Assembly: GCF_010820665.1 (NCBI RefSeq) | Contig: NZ_JAAIKC010000012.1 | Location: 1-64,000, forward strand | DNA length: 64,000 bases | Source of the DNA: Paenibacillus sp. SYP-B3998 | GTDB taxonomy: Bacteria; Bacillota; Bacilli; Paenibacillales; NBRC-103111 | Direction: 5' to 3' | In this document: one piece after another, positions 8,926 to 16,808 of the stretch | Layout: each line of letters opens with the position of its first letter | How positions within the stretch are numbered: the stretch's first letter is position 1 | Notes under the pieces: model-generated | Database searches by the model: none | What the model was told of the DNA's origin: nothing | The model's input: the letters and a program-made list of their open reading frames with translations, nothing else | Program-made: the position numbers and the translations under genes

Positions 8926-9636
8926 ATGAAAAGAACTATTGTTATTAGTGATATTCATGGAGAGCTAGAAAAATTTGAACGTTTACTAAATGAAGTCCAG
9001 TATCAACCCGAGCATGATCAGCTCATTCTGCTAGGGGATTACGTAGACCGTGGGCCAGATGCGAAAAGCGTAGTGGAGAAGGTTATTGAATTAAAAGAAG
9101 CTGGCGCCCTTGTCCTAAAGGGCAATCACGAAGATATGATGATAAACGCCCTTACCAAAAATGAGGAAAGAACATGGAATCGCTGGGTACATATGAATGG
9201 CGGACATAAGACGTTAGAAAGCTACGGCTTTACGAAGACAGATTATCTTGTTGACAAAATGACTGAAGAATTCAACAGGCCTCCCTTACATTCGGACATA
9301 TTGGAGCAGCACTTAACTTTTTTAATGGACCTAGACCATTATATTGAAACTGAGGACTACATTTTCGTCCATGCCGGCGTACATCCAACAACACCTATTG
9401 CTGAAACAGATCCTTATACGCTCATGTGGATTCGAAGTGATTTTCATGATGGATATGAGGGGGAGAAAACCGTAATATTCGGCCATACCACAACAGATTC
9501 CCTGCATGATGAAGAAGACAACTTTGAGGTCTACTTCGGAGAAAATCGGATTATCGGTATTGATGGCGGCGCTGTATATGGTGGACAGTTAAATGCGTTA
9601 GAGCTGCCAAGTTTAGCTGTTTACGCTGTAAAATGA
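8926..9636 (+). CDS. PrpE-like metallophosphoesterase (Ser/Thr phosphatase family)
   Basis: This 236-residue protein shows the full calcineurin-like motif series: SDIHGELEKF (D and H, residues 8-17), LLGDYVDRGPD, KGNHEDMM, VHAGVHP and GHTTTDS. Length and motif spacing match the bacterial PP2A-like/diadenosine tetraphosphatase group that includes Bacillus PrpE. It should hydrolyse phosphoprotein or dinucleoside polyphosphate with two metal ions in the cytoplasm. AGGTG lies just upstream of the ATG. It stands alone, downstream of the DnaA-box cluster. Confidence 0.92.
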   Translation: MKRTIVISDIHGELEKFERLLNEVQYQPEHDQLILLGDYVDRGPDAKSVVEKVIELKEAGALVLKGNHEDMMINALTKNEERTWNRWVHMNGGHKTLESYGFTKTDYLVDKMTEEFNRPPLHSDILEQHLTFLMDLDHYIETEDYIFVHAGVHPTTPIAETDPYTLMWIRSDFHDGYEGEKTVIFGHTTTDSLHDEEDNFEVYFGENRIIGIDGGAVYGGQLNALELPSLAVYAVK

Positions 9637-9659
9637 ATCCTACCTTCTAAACTCAACGC

Positions 9660-9712
9660 TTGACACGAAACCAAATGGTTTCGTACACTCATTTATGAAA
9701 CCATTTGGTTTC
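9660..9712 (+). promoter_or_regulatory. Promoter with two operator palindromes before the VOC gene
   Basis: TTGACA (9660-9665) and TACACT (9684-9689) form a promoter with an 18-base spacer. GAAACCAAATGGTTTC (9667-9682) fills the spacer, and GAAACCATTTGGTTTC (9697-9712) lies over the start of the transcript. Both are near-perfect palindromes and their centres are 30 bases apart, three helical turns. The ArsR-type protein encoded 1 kb downstream is the natural candidate ligand. Confidence 0.72.
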
Positions 9713-9745
9713 TGATCAAATGAATCTTTGGGAGGAACGTGACGA

Positions 9746-10111
9746 ATGAAAAGTGCCAACCCTTTTATCGTTGTTACTAATTGCGAAGAAGCTATTCATT
9801 ATTATCAGCGCATTTTCGGCGGAGAAATTCACATCCTCAACCAACATGGAGGCAAAATCCTTCATGCTGAGCTGCATGTCGGCAATAGTTTGATTCATTT
9901 CTCGGATACCTATGGACAAACTTATACAGCAGGACAAAATACGAAGATCATTTTACAATTCGAGACCGAAGAGGAAATCAGACATGTTTTTGAAACACTG
10001 CTCATCGACGGTAATGCAACGATTGAACTGCAGGATACTTTTTTCGGAGCGCTGCATGGCCAAGTGACGGATAAGAACGGAATTGGCTGGGTCTTGAATT
10101 ATTTTAGGTAA
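9746..10111 (+). CDS. VOC family (glyoxalase/PhnB-like) protein
   Basis: This 121-residue protein has the paired beta-alpha-beta-beta-beta layout of vicinal-oxygen-chelate proteins, of the PhnB/YkcA type: NPFIVVTNCEEAIHYYQRIF at the N-terminus, LHAELHVGNSLIHFSD in the middle, and FGALHGQVTDKNGIGWVLNY at the end. Members include metal-dependent lyases, dioxygenases and drug-binding resistance proteins; which applies is not visible. A good ribosome site (GGGAGGA) precedes the ATG. Its promoter carries twin operators, and it may share control with the AHSA1/ArsR pair downstream. Confidence 0.85.
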   Translation: MKSANPFIVVTNCEEAIHYYQRIFGGEIHILNQHGGKILHAELHVGNSLIHFSDTYGQTYTAGQNTKIILQFETEEEIRHVFETLLIDGNATIELQDTFFGALHGQVTDKNGIGWVLNYFR

Positions 10112-10313
10112 AGGCCAATTCTGGAGCACTTATCCGAAGATGAGTTCCAAAGTAAAAACTGACATTAACCGTGATACGCTTTGGAGCTTGGTACAACATA
10201 TATGTTCATACCGTCCTGTCAGCAACGTGGCCGTCGAGTAAAGTGGTCAGCACTGCATTTCCGACATCAAGATAAAGTGAAACCTAGTAAATATCATTTG
10301 GAGGCCTTCTACA

Positions 10314-10736
10314 ATGGAAAATCAAACACACACTCTGCCGGATATTCGGCAAACACTCGTCTTTCAAGCACCTATTCAGAAGGTGTGGAACGCTGTCGCT
10401 ACCTCAGAGGGGATTGCCGCATGGTTCATGCCCAATGATTTCAAGCCCGAAGCCGGGTATGAATTCCATCTGGAAGCTGGCCCTTTCGGCAAATCGCCTT
10501 GTAAAGTAACGGAAATCGATCCCCCAAACCGACTAGCTTTCAATTGGGGCAAAGACTGGACATTAACATTCGAGTTAGTCGATCTGGATGGCAAAACGGA
10601 GTTCACGCTCGTTCATTCCGGCTGGGATGCCGACAAGGTTACTGAGTTCGGACAAACGCACAAGGAAGTTCGCGAAAGAATGTCGCAAGGCTGGGGCAGT
10701 CTTCAAAAGTCACTCGCTACTTACGTCGAGTCTTAA
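10314..10736 (+). CDS. AHSA1/SRPBCC domain protein
   Basis: This 140-residue protein matches the AHSA1 branch of the SRPBCC ligand-binding fold: FQAPIQKVWNAVATSEGIAA, then WFMPNDFKPEAGYEFHLEAG, then FTLVHSGWD near the end. It has the usual length. The stop codon is one base before the start of the ArsR gene (TAAGATG), so the pair is translationally coupled. AHSA1/ArsR pairs are common in Bacillota, and the regulator normally represses the pair. The 200 bases before it hold only a 33-codon ORF at 10140-10241 that may be a gene remnant. The ligand is unknown. Confidence 0.9.
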   Translation: MENQTHTLPDIRQTLVFQAPIQKVWNAVATSEGIAAWFMPNDFKPEAGYEFHLEAGPFGKSPCKVTEIDPPNRLAFNWGKDWTLTFELVDLDGKTEFTLVHSGWDADKVTEFGQTHKEVRERMSQGWGSLQKSLATYVES

Positions 10737-10737
10737 G

Positions 10738-11121
10738 ATGACTGTTCCCTCGCAGAAGCATGACGTTTTCCAAGCGATTGCCGATCCGACTCGTCGTCAG
10801 GTCTTAAAGCTGCTAGGTGAGCAAGAGATGCCAGTTACGGTCATCAGCGGTCACTTCCCAATAAGCCGCACAGCTGTTTCCAAGCACCTGCGCATATTGG
10901 CTGATGCCGGGCTCGTCAAAGAGCGAAAGGTCGGTCGCGAGACCCGTTATCGCCTAGAAGCAGAACCCCTTATGGAACTAAAGCGATGGCTTTCCTACTA
11001 CGAACGCTACTGGGATAATAGATTGAATGTACTCAAACGACTTGTTGAAGCTGACGATAGTGAAGGGGCTAACCCTCTTGCCGCGTTAGCCTTAATTGAT
11101 CTGGATGAGAATAAGTCCTAA
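10738..11121 (+). CDS. ArsR/SmtB family transcriptional regulator
   Basis: The start is ATG 10738, one base after the AHSA1 stop; the frame is open upstream, but that part only shadows the AHSA1 gene. The 127-residue protein has a winged helix: HDVFQAIADPTRRQVLKLLG followed by FPISRTAVSKHLRILADAGL and a wing KERKVGRETRYRL. No cysteine metal site of the ArsR/CadC type is visible, so it fits the metal-independent group found next to AHSA1 genes. It probably binds the AACCAAATGGTT-type palindromes before the VOC gene at 9746. Confidence 0.9.
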   Translation: MTVPSQKHDVFQAIADPTRRQVLKLLGEQEMPVTVISGHFPISRTAVSKHLRILADAGLVKERKVGRETRYRLEAEPLMELKRWLSYYERYWDNRLNVLKRLVEADDSEGANPLAALALIDLDENKS

Positions 11122-11142
11122 TAGGAAATAGAAATTAAAAAG

Positions 11143-11184
11143 AAAGGTCAGCAACCCCGATGTTACTTAGGGTTGCTGACCTTT
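11143..11184. terminator. Bidirectional terminator between convergent arsR and hxlR genes
   Basis: A perfect 15-base stem, AAAGGTCAGCAACCC (11143-11157) and GGGTTGCTGACCTTT (11170-11184), ends in T residues on the plus strand and is preceded by A residues that serve the minus strand. Confidence 0.85.
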
Positions 11185-11191
11185 TGTTTAT

Positions 11192-11533
11192 TCATGGCGC
11201 CACTTCATCAGGGACGGGCAGCCATTCAGAGGACCATTTGGCAATCTCACCGAAGATTGGGGCTAATGCCCTTCCTTTGTCGCTTAACGAATATTCTATA
11301 CGAACAGGGCTTTCAGGGAAGACTACCCTCTTAACAATGCCTTCAAGCTCCAGTTCTTTGAGACGTTCGGACAAAACCTTGCCGCTTAAATTAGGGAGCG
11401 CATGATCAATATTAACAAAACGCTGCGGACCCGAAAGCAATTGAAAAACGATGAGCGACGTCCAACGTTTGCTCAGGATTTCTACTGCTTTTTCAAACCG
11501 AGGACACATTTGACTTTGGTCCATTTTCATCAC
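11192..11533 (-). CDS. HxlR family transcriptional regulator
   Basis: This 113-residue winged-helix protein has the HxlR signature: CPRFEKAVEILSKRWTSLIV at the N-terminus, then LSGPQRFVNIDHALPNLSGK and LSERLKELELEGIVKRVVF. The cysteine at residue 9 (QMCPR) is in the place used for redox or quinone sensing by YodB/CatR-type members. It is divergent from a LigB/DODA-type dioxygenase gene at 11701 that it probably represses. Several start codons lie close together (MMKM); the first is used here. Confidence 0.9.
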   Translation of the reverse strand: MMKMDQSQMCPRFEKAVEILSKRWTSLIVFQLLSGPQRFVNIDHALPNLSGKVLSERLKELELEGIVKRVVFPESPVRIEYSLSDKGRALAPIFGEIAKWSSEWLPVPDEVAP

Positions 11534-11589
11534 CTCAATATATTCTTCTTATTATAGCGTAAGCATACAACGAAAACCAATGTTACGCA

Positions 11590-11650
11590 AAGTAAATTAA
11601 TTACTTGACGGAACTTAGTGTGTATAATATACTCGGTTACATTAAGTAAC
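11590..11650 (+). promoter_or_regulatory. Intergenic operators and promoter between hxlR and dioxygenase genes
   Basis: Two related inverted repeats occur: AAGTAA-N5-TTACTT (11590-11606) and GTTAC-ATTAA-GTAAC (11636-11650). A TATAAT (11623-11628) lies between them, 16 bases after TTACTT, which could act as a poor -35. The arrangement suits repression by the HxlR protein. Confidence 0.5.
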
Positions 11651-11700
11651 TAAGTATTTAGAAGTAACGAAAATATTACTTAACAAAAGGAGTGTTCACA

Positions 11701-12468
11701 ATGATTTCACCTATCTTCGTAGGACATGGTTCGCCCATGATGGCGATTCAAGATACTGCGTGTACGGCATTTCTGCTTACCTATGGAAAGAAGTTAGCCC
11801 CTAGTGCGATTGTTATTTTCACAGCTCATTGGGAAACTGAAGTGCTAACGATCTCATCAACGAATGACGTATACGAGACCATCTACGATTTCGGAGGTTT
11901 TCCGAAGGAGTTATACCAAATCAACTATCCAGCCAAAGGTTCGACTAAACTTGCCCAAACACTTGCCGACCGCTTTCAGGCCAAAGGAATCGCCGTGAAT
12001 ATGGACACGACCAGAGGGCTAGATCACGGATCATGGGTACCTCTGTCAAGGATGTTTCCTACCCCGCCATGTCCAGTTATTCAAGTGTCGGTGAATCCTT
12101 ATTTACCGCCCTCTGAGCAGTATCGCATTGGAGAGGCGCTTCGCGGCCTCGATCAAGAAGATATTTTAATTATCGGAAGCGGTGCGACCGTCCATAATTT
12201 GCGGGCCATCAATTGGAACGCCACCGAGCCTGAGGCTTGGGCTGTAGGTTTCGATGATTGGTTAGTCGATCATATCCAGAAGCAGGAGTTGGATGCACTT
12301 TTCCACTACGAGACACAAGCTCCTAATGCCCGGATGGCCGTACCTAGAGCTGAGCATTTCATCCCACTCTATATCGCTATGGGAAGTGGCAACCCGGAAC
12401 GTCAAGCTCAAGTGATTCACCGGAGTTACGAAGTCGGATCGCTTAGTTATCTTTCCATCGCTTTTTAA
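11701..12468 (+). CDS. DODA/LigB-type extradiol ring-cleavage dioxygenase
   Basis: ATG 11701 is chosen because AAAAGGAG (11685-11692) lies about 8 bases upstream; the frame also opens with a GTG three codons earlier. The 255-residue protein matches the class III extradiol dioxygenase family (YgiD/DODA): ISPIFVGHGSPMMAIQD at the N-terminus with a metal His, FTAHWETEVLTIS with a second His, TRGLDHGSWVPL, and IGSGATVHNLR. It should open catechol-type rings with a divalent metal. Control by the divergent HxlR regulator would fit a quinone or catechol stress response; the substrate is unknown. Confidence 0.9.
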   Translation: MISPIFVGHGSPMMAIQDTACTAFLLTYGKKLAPSAIVIFTAHWETEVLTISSTNDVYETIYDFGGFPKELYQINYPAKGSTKLAQTLADRFQAKGIAVNMDTTRGLDHGSWVPLSRMFPTPPCPVIQVSVNPYLPPSEQYRIGEALRGLDQEDILIIGSGATVHNLRAINWNATEPEAWAVGFDDWLVDHIQKQELDALFHYETQAPNARMAVPRAEHFIPLYIAMGSGNPERQAQVIHRSYEVGSLSYLSIAF

Positions 12469-12479
12469 TCGATGGAAAG
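12451..12479 (+). terminator. Hairpin overlapping the dioxygenase stop codon
   Basis: CTTTCCATCG (12451-12460) pairs with CGATGGAAAG (12470-12479) around the TAA. The T-tract after it is weak, so it may stabilise the mRNA end rather than terminate. Confidence 0.4.
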
Positions 12480-12536
12480 CTGTTTCAATTTTTAAATTTA
12501 CAGCTCTGTTTTCGTTTATTGTTGATTTTCGCCCAA

Positions 12537-12567
12537 AAGAAAACCGCCCCTTTTTATTCGGAACGGT
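12537..12567. repeat. AAGAAAACCGCCCC hairpin, copy 1
   Basis: The 14-mer AAGAAAACCGCCCC recurs identically at 13639-13652. In both places an ACGGT-containing partner follows (GGAACGGT, 12560-12567), giving a short hairpin with one mismatch. It could be a terminator, or the tail of a decayed insertion element. Confidence 0.45.
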
Positions 12568-12614
12568 AATCTTACTGGGGATTTAGAATATGTAATTTTT
12601 TTACAGCTATCTAG

Positions 12615-12670
12615 AAGACAAGAAGTCCATTTTGATTAACCTTTATCAAAATGGACTTCTTGTCTTTTTT
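12615..12670 (+). terminator. Terminator with 22-bp perfect stem
   Basis: Arms 12615-12636 and 12645-12666 are perfectly complementary over 22 bases (starting AAGACAAGAAGTCC), with an 8-base loop and a run of six T. It is the strongest hairpin in the 12469-12770 gap, which has no gene. Confidence 0.85.
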
Positions 12671-12770
12671 GTAAAACAGTGGCCTCTGTACCTGGCGCTT
12701 ACCGACATCTTTTTTGCTCTTAACTAGGATTATAATATTAGAGACTACTCAAGGAAGGCATGGACGAGCA

Positions 12771-13241
12771 ATGGCCTATACATTCGACGATTTATATGAA
12801 GCAGTTGAAGGGGATGAATTCAAAAAAGTTAAAAAGATCCTACAAGCGGATCCCTCGCTAATTACTGGAAAAGATGATTATGAATTTAGCGTGCTTCATG
12901 GTGCAGTTATGACGGAAAATACCAAGATGGTTGAGTTTCTGCTAGATCAAGGTGCGGATGTGAATGCTCTAAATGATGAAGGCATTACCCCACTTCATAT
13001 TGCTCTGTATCCCGATGTGGTCACATGCTTGCTCAATCGCGGAGCCGAGATCAACAAAAAGTCCTCGGACGGAAGCACACCTTTACATACACAAGTCTCA
13101 GACGGTGAAGAACGTTTGGACGTAGTTGAAATGCTTCTTGCCAAGGGGGCGGACAAAAGCATTAAGGATAACGACGGACAAACCCCGCTGGACATTGCAA
13201 GGGCAAGGGAAGAAGAAGAGATGATTGAACTGCTCAGCTAA
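12771..13241 (+). CDS. Ankyrin repeat protein
   Basis: ATG 12771 is used; AAGGAAGG (12751-12758) is rather far upstream, and the frame is open 19 codons earlier without a better start. The 156-residue protein is cytoplasmic and made of about four ankyrin repeats: DYEFSVLHGAVMTENTKMVE, GADVNALNDEGITPLHIAL, GAEINKKSSDGSTPLHTQV and GADKSIKDNDGQTPLDIAR. These repeats mediate protein binding; no enzymatic domain is present. A TATAAT at 12731-12736 may be its -10 box. The partner is not evident from neighbours. Confidence 0.88.
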   Translation: MAYTFDDLYEAVEGDEFKKVKKILQADPSLITGKDDYEFSVLHGAVMTENTKMVEFLLDQGADVNALNDEGITPLHIALYPDVVTCLLNRGAEINKKSSDGSTPLHTQVSDGEERLDVVEMLLAKGADKSIKDNDGQTPLDIARAREEEEMIELLS

Positions 13242-13253
13242 AATAATAGACCT

Positions 13254-13292
13254 AAAAAGCGAACGCTCTTTCCAAAGGGTGCTCGCTTTTTT
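13254..13292 (+). terminator. Terminator of the ankyrin gene
   Basis: AAAAAGCGA at 13254 pairs with TCGCTTTTTT ending at 13292, with an inner CGCTCTTT/AAAGGGTG extension. The T-run gives a typical intrinsic terminator. Confidence 0.8.
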
Positions 13293-13406
13293 GAGCCACA
13301 TTTTTTTACTTTTGCAAAGATAGTGCAAACTCAAGATTATTATTCAACAAGTTGATTTTTATTACTCAGTAGCAAAAAAACTTTTCCGAGGCATTTAATC
13401 TCATTG

Positions 13407-13617
13407 GAGCTGCTTATTAATTTGCTCCCTCAATACCAAGTGCATCTAGCGAAACTTGATAAATCGATAGATGCTCTGGCTGAAGAATTAATGGAGTATG
13501 ATTTAATTCAATCTATACCGGTATTTGGCCCAAATTGCTGCAACAATTTTAGCTGAGATCGGGAAAATTGATCGGTTTGATCACGCAAAGAAACTGGTTG
13601 CTTTCTGCCTAATTTGA
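13407..13617 (+). pseudogene. IS110-family transposase remnant, frameshifted
   Basis: Translation from 13407 gives an IS110-type stretch ending in EELMEYDLIQSIPVFGP. After a shift of frame at about 13532-13537 it continues AATILAEIGKIDRFDHAKKL and VAF before a TGA at 13615. Intact IS110 transposases read SIPGIGPKIAATI... through this point, so one or two bases are missing. Neither the DEDD catalytic N-terminus nor the Ser-containing C-terminus remains. It lies in a 745-base gene-free gap (13242-13987). Confidence 0.72.
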
Positions 13618-13638
13618 ATAAGCAATGTTTAGACATCG

Positions 13639-13675
13639 AAGAAAACCGCCCCAATTTCTTTTCTATGGGACGGTT
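13639..13675. repeat. AAGAAAACCGCCCC hairpin, copy 2
   Basis: Identical 14-mer to 12537-12550, here with the partner TGGGACGGTT (13666-13675), just downstream of the IS110 remnant. It may be the terminator or end of the old element. Confidence 0.45.
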
Positions 13676-13717
13676 ATTTGTCTTACACTTTTGTCAGCAT
13701 AGCCAAGAAAAGAAGAG

Positions 13718-13743
13718 CTGACTGTTCACGCAGTCAGTTTTTT
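13718..13743 (+). terminator. Intrinsic terminator in gene-free gap
   Basis: CTGACTG (13718-13724), a 6-base loop, CAGTCAG (13731-13737) and six T. No intact gene precedes it. Confidence 0.7.
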
Positions 13744-13795
13744 GCAGTATTCAACTCTACCACTACTCTGGTTTTCGATAGCATATAAAATGCTT

Positions 13796-13823
13796 AGCCC
13801 AAGATTATGTATAGTCTTGGGCT
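13796..13823 (+). terminator. Terminator-like hairpin
   Basis: AGCCCAAGA (13796-13804) and TCTTGGGCT (13815-13823) form a 9-base perfect stem, followed by a T-rich but interrupted tail. Confidence 0.5.
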
Positions 13824-13987
13824 GCTCTTTGTTATTTTCTGAACCCATTCTACTAGGTCACCTTAATGGACTGTTTACACGATCTTAACTTGACCCTACT
13901 CTACTTTAAATTTATATTAATGACAAATGTACAACACAAGAACAAATGTAAAAACATGAAGTACAGACAACACTGAGGTGAAAACAT

Positions 13988-14722
13988 ATGCACGTAAATA
14001 TCTTGGGTTACTGGGGAGGGTACCCCGCTCCCGGTGGTGCGACTGCTGGCTACTTAGTAACAACGGACGAAGGACATATTTTGCTGGACTGTGGAAGTGG
14101 CGTAATGAGCCAGCTCACTTTCCATACATCTGTGGAGAATTTATCCGGCGTTATTTTGTCCCATTTGCATGATGATCATATGGCGGACATCGGTATATTA
14201 CAGTACGCTGCCGTCGGAGCCATTAGAAACAAACGGATGAACCATAAACTGAAGTTATTCGTTCCTGAAGAGCCGGCTGATAGTCTTAGCAAGCTGTATG
14301 GTCCACATACCGATATCACCTTGATTAACCCTGCTCTTAAGCTGCAATTGGCTGGCGCTGAAATCGAGTTTGTACCCGTACAGCATACGATTTCCTGTTA
14401 TGCAGTAAAAATCACTTACAAAGATAAGGTACTAGTATATTCAGGTGATACCTCTTACTGTGATTCGCTGATTGAGATCGCTAAGGATGCGGATATCTTT
14501 CTATGTGAAGCGACAATCTGCGAGGGGAGTCATCATACGACTGGTGACGGGCATATGGATGCTAGCCAAGCGGCTACAATCGCAGAAAAAGCAAACGTGA
14601 AAAAACTGATTCTCGTGCATTTGCCCGGTGACGGCAATCTTGAATTGATGAAACAAACGGCAAGTGAAGTGTTCGGGGGGCCTGTCTTCCTTCCTAATAC
14701 AGAGAGCATGTACAAGGTCTAA
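13988..14722 (+). CDS. MBL-fold metallohydrolase
   Basis: This 244-residue cytoplasmic protein has the metallo-beta-lactamase core: GGYPAPGGATAGYLV at the start, LLDCGSGVMSQL, the metal motif SHLHDDHMADIG (HxHxDH), VQHTISCYAVKI, YSGDTSYCDSL, and a late KLILVHLPGD histidine. It resembles the RNase Z/PhnP/YhfI group of phosphodiesterase-like hydrolases. AGGTG precedes the ATG at proper distance. Thirty-one bases separate it from the HAD gene and both precede an importer operon, so it could hydrolyse an imported phosphodiester; this is an inference from order. Confidence 0.92.
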   Translation: MHVNILGYWGGYPAPGGATAGYLVTTDEGHILLDCGSGVMSQLTFHTSVENLSGVILSHLHDDHMADIGILQYAAVGAIRNKRMNHKLKLFVPEEPADSLSKLYGPHTDITLINPALKLQLAGAEIEFVPVQHTISCYAVKITYKDKVLVYSGDTSYCDSLIEIAKDADIFLCEATICEGSHHTTGDGHMDASQAATIAEKANVKKLILVHLPGDGNLELMKQTASEVFGGPVFLPNTESMYKV

Positions 14723-14753
14723 ACCTGTAACCTAAAAGAAATGGAGCAAACAC

Positions 14754-15605
14754 ATGTATAGATTACTAGCCCTAGACATGGATGGAACACTCTTGAATCC
14801 ACACAAAATGATTTCACCCAGGGTTTTCCATTCAATACAAGCAATTATTGGAAAGGGGGTGAACGTAACTATTGCTTCGGGGCGATTTCCTGCTTCGGTT
14901 TGGCTGCATGGAATGCATGTGGGTATGAATAGTCCTCTGGTGGCTTTTAATGGAGCCGTCATATTAGATCCCAACACCGGAGAGAAGCTACATGGCTATC
15001 CCCTTTCCTCTGATTCCGCTCGACGTATTGCGGCTTTGGGACAAATGATGGGTACATACGTACACTTTTACGGTTATAGTGAACTGTTTGTAGAACAATT
15101 AAATGAATGGAACGTTAAATGGCCCTTAGCCAATGTTGTTATTGACCCAGAAAAAGCCCATACCTATGAGAATTATAAGGATCAAGCTAGCAGGATTCAG
15201 ATGAAACAAGTAGGCTCTATGGTCAAATTCACGGAAGCTGCTTCAGAACAGCTCTATAAAGCTACCTTCATCAGCGAAGATAGCCAGTTGTTGAACGAAG
15301 TATTTAATGAGCTTCAATCATGGAATGAGTTCACCTTAACAAGAACTGGAAGTAGGCGCTTCGATGTCAATGCAGCAGGTATCAGCAAAAGATCAGCGTT
15401 AGAGGTTGTAACTCGCAGATTAGGTATTTCGTCCGACCAAGTCGCTGCTGTGGGCGATTATGACAATGATGTGGACATGCTCCAGTGGGCGGGACTAGGT
15501 ATTTCCATGGACAATGGCAGTGATGAAGCCAAAAAAGCAGCCAACGCCGTAACGGCAAGCAACAGTAATGATGGTGTTGCCGATGTGATTGAGCGCTACT
15601 TTTAA
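14754..15605 (+). CDS. Cof-type HAD-IIB phosphatase
   Basis: This 283-residue protein is a HAD hydrolase with motif I LALDMDGTLL (Asp nucleophile at residue 8), motif II TIASGR, and motifs III/IV AAVGDYDNDVDMLQWAG. The cap insertion and overall length are those of the Cof/YkrA subfamily, which dephosphorylates sugar phosphates, FMN or PLP in the cytoplasm. It follows the MBL hydrolase closely and precedes an AfuA-like transporter by 122 bases. A second HAD enzyme ends that operon at 20397. Confidence 0.92.
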   Translation: MYRLLALDMDGTLLNPHKMISPRVFHSIQAIIGKGVNVTIASGRFPASVWLHGMHVGMNSPLVAFNGAVILDPNTGEKLHGYPLSSDSARRIAALGQMMGTYVHFYGYSELFVEQLNEWNVKWPLANVVIDPEKAHTYENYKDQASRIQMKQVGSMVKFTEAASEQLYKATFISEDSQLLNEVFNELQSWNEFTLTRTGSRRFDVNAAGISKRSALEVVTRRLGISSDQVAAVGDYDNDVDMLQWAGLGISMDNGSDEAKKAANAVTASNSNDGVADVIERYF

Positions 15606-15727
15606 ATCTTATTGGCCTACCTAGACTAGTGACTATCATATTTACAAACTAGGAATTCTCAGTTAATAACCTGCTGACAAATGAACGATATAATAAAAAA
15701 ATAAAAAAGAACAATGGGGAGAACACC

Positions 15728-16789
15728 ATGTTGAAGAAAAAAGGATCTATGATAGTTAGCTTGGCGGTATTACTCGTATTAAGTGCATGCGGTACAAATG
15801 GACAACCATCAGCTACTCAAGGAGCGCAGGCAACTCCGCAAACGACACCAAATCAAGAAACTTCTGCTACGATTTCAGGGAAGCTAACCTTCTATACTTC
15901 CCAGCCTGAAGATGATGTAACGAAACTGGTCGCTGCATTCAATAAGAAATATCCAGATGTCAAAGTAGAAAACTTTCGCTCTGGAACCGAGGAAGTGACT
16001 GCCAAAATCCAAGCGGAGAATCAAGCTGGAAAAGTCCAAGCCGACGTGCTTCTGTTGGCTGATGCTGTCACCTTCGAAGGTTTAAAGAAACAAAATCTAT
16101 TAAACTCTTATAAATCACCGGAATTATCAAAAATTCCTAAAGATTTCGTAGATCCGGATGGTATGTATGCCGGAACAAAGGTAATGGCAACTGTTCTTGC
16201 CATTAATACGCAAAAAGTGAAAACACCACCGACCTCATGGAAAGCACTTACCTCATCTGAGAGCAAAGATACAGCTATCATGCCTAGTCCAATTTACTCT
16301 GGCGCAGCTGCTTATAATGTTGGCGTATTGACTCGAACAGATGGATTCGGTTGGGACTTCTTCAAGGGCTTAAAAGCGAATAATATTTCCGTTGTCAAAG
16401 GAAACGGGGCTGTTCTCAATGCCGTAGCAGCTGGAGAAAAATCGTATAGCATGGTCGTTGATTATCTAGTAGCCCGTGAGAAAGCAAAAGGCTCATCTGT
16501 TGATTTGATTTATCCTTCAGAGGGTGTGCCCGTTATTACCGAGCCGATCGGAATTATGAAAAATACAGCAAATGAAAAAGCGGCTAAAGCCTTTGTTGAC
16601 TTCGTTCTCTCGGAAGATGGTCAAAAATTAGCATCTGGTATCGGTTATACCCCAATTCGCGAAGGCATTCCAGCCCCTAAAGGTTTAAAAAGTATCTCGG
16701 AATTCAAAGTCATCTCCTCTGACATTTCCAAACTGACTGAAGCACGGGACGCAGATAAAAAACAGTTTACGCAGATATTCGGACAATAA
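15728..16789 (+). CDS. AfuA/PhnS-type ABC importer substrate-binding lipoprotein
   Basis: This 353-residue lipoprotein has a signal peptide with the lipobox LVLSACGT (Cys about residue 20) and a low-complexity Ala/Thr/Gln linker. A type 2 periplasmic-binding domain of the COG1840 kind follows: KLTFYTSQPEDDVTKLVAAF, a DVLLLAD segment, and YTPIREG near the end. Family ligands are ferric iron, hexose phosphates, 2-aminoethylphosphonate or spermidine. The iron-type tyrosine pair is not evident to me. It is the first gene of a four-gene operon with permease, ATPase and HAD phosphatase; a phosphorylated organic ligand is my preferred guess. Confidence 0.9.
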   Translation: MLKKKGSMIVSLAVLLVLSACGTNGQPSATQGAQATPQTTPNQETSATISGKLTFYTSQPEDDVTKLVAAFNKKYPDVKVENFRSGTEEVTAKIQAENQAGKVQADVLLLADAVTFEGLKKQNLLNSYKSPELSKIPKDFVDPDGMYAGTKVMATVLAINTQKVKTPPTSWKALTSSESKDTAIMPSPIYSGAAAYNVGVLTRTDGFGWDFFKGLKANNISVVKGNGAVLNAVAAGEKSYSMVVDYLVAREKAKGSSVDLIYPSEGVPVITEPIGIMKNTANEKAAKAFVDFVLSEDGQKLASGIGYTPIREGIPAPKGLKSISEFKVISSDISKLTEARDADKKQFTQIFGQ

Positions 16790-16808
16790 GAAGCGGAGCC
16801 TACAGACA

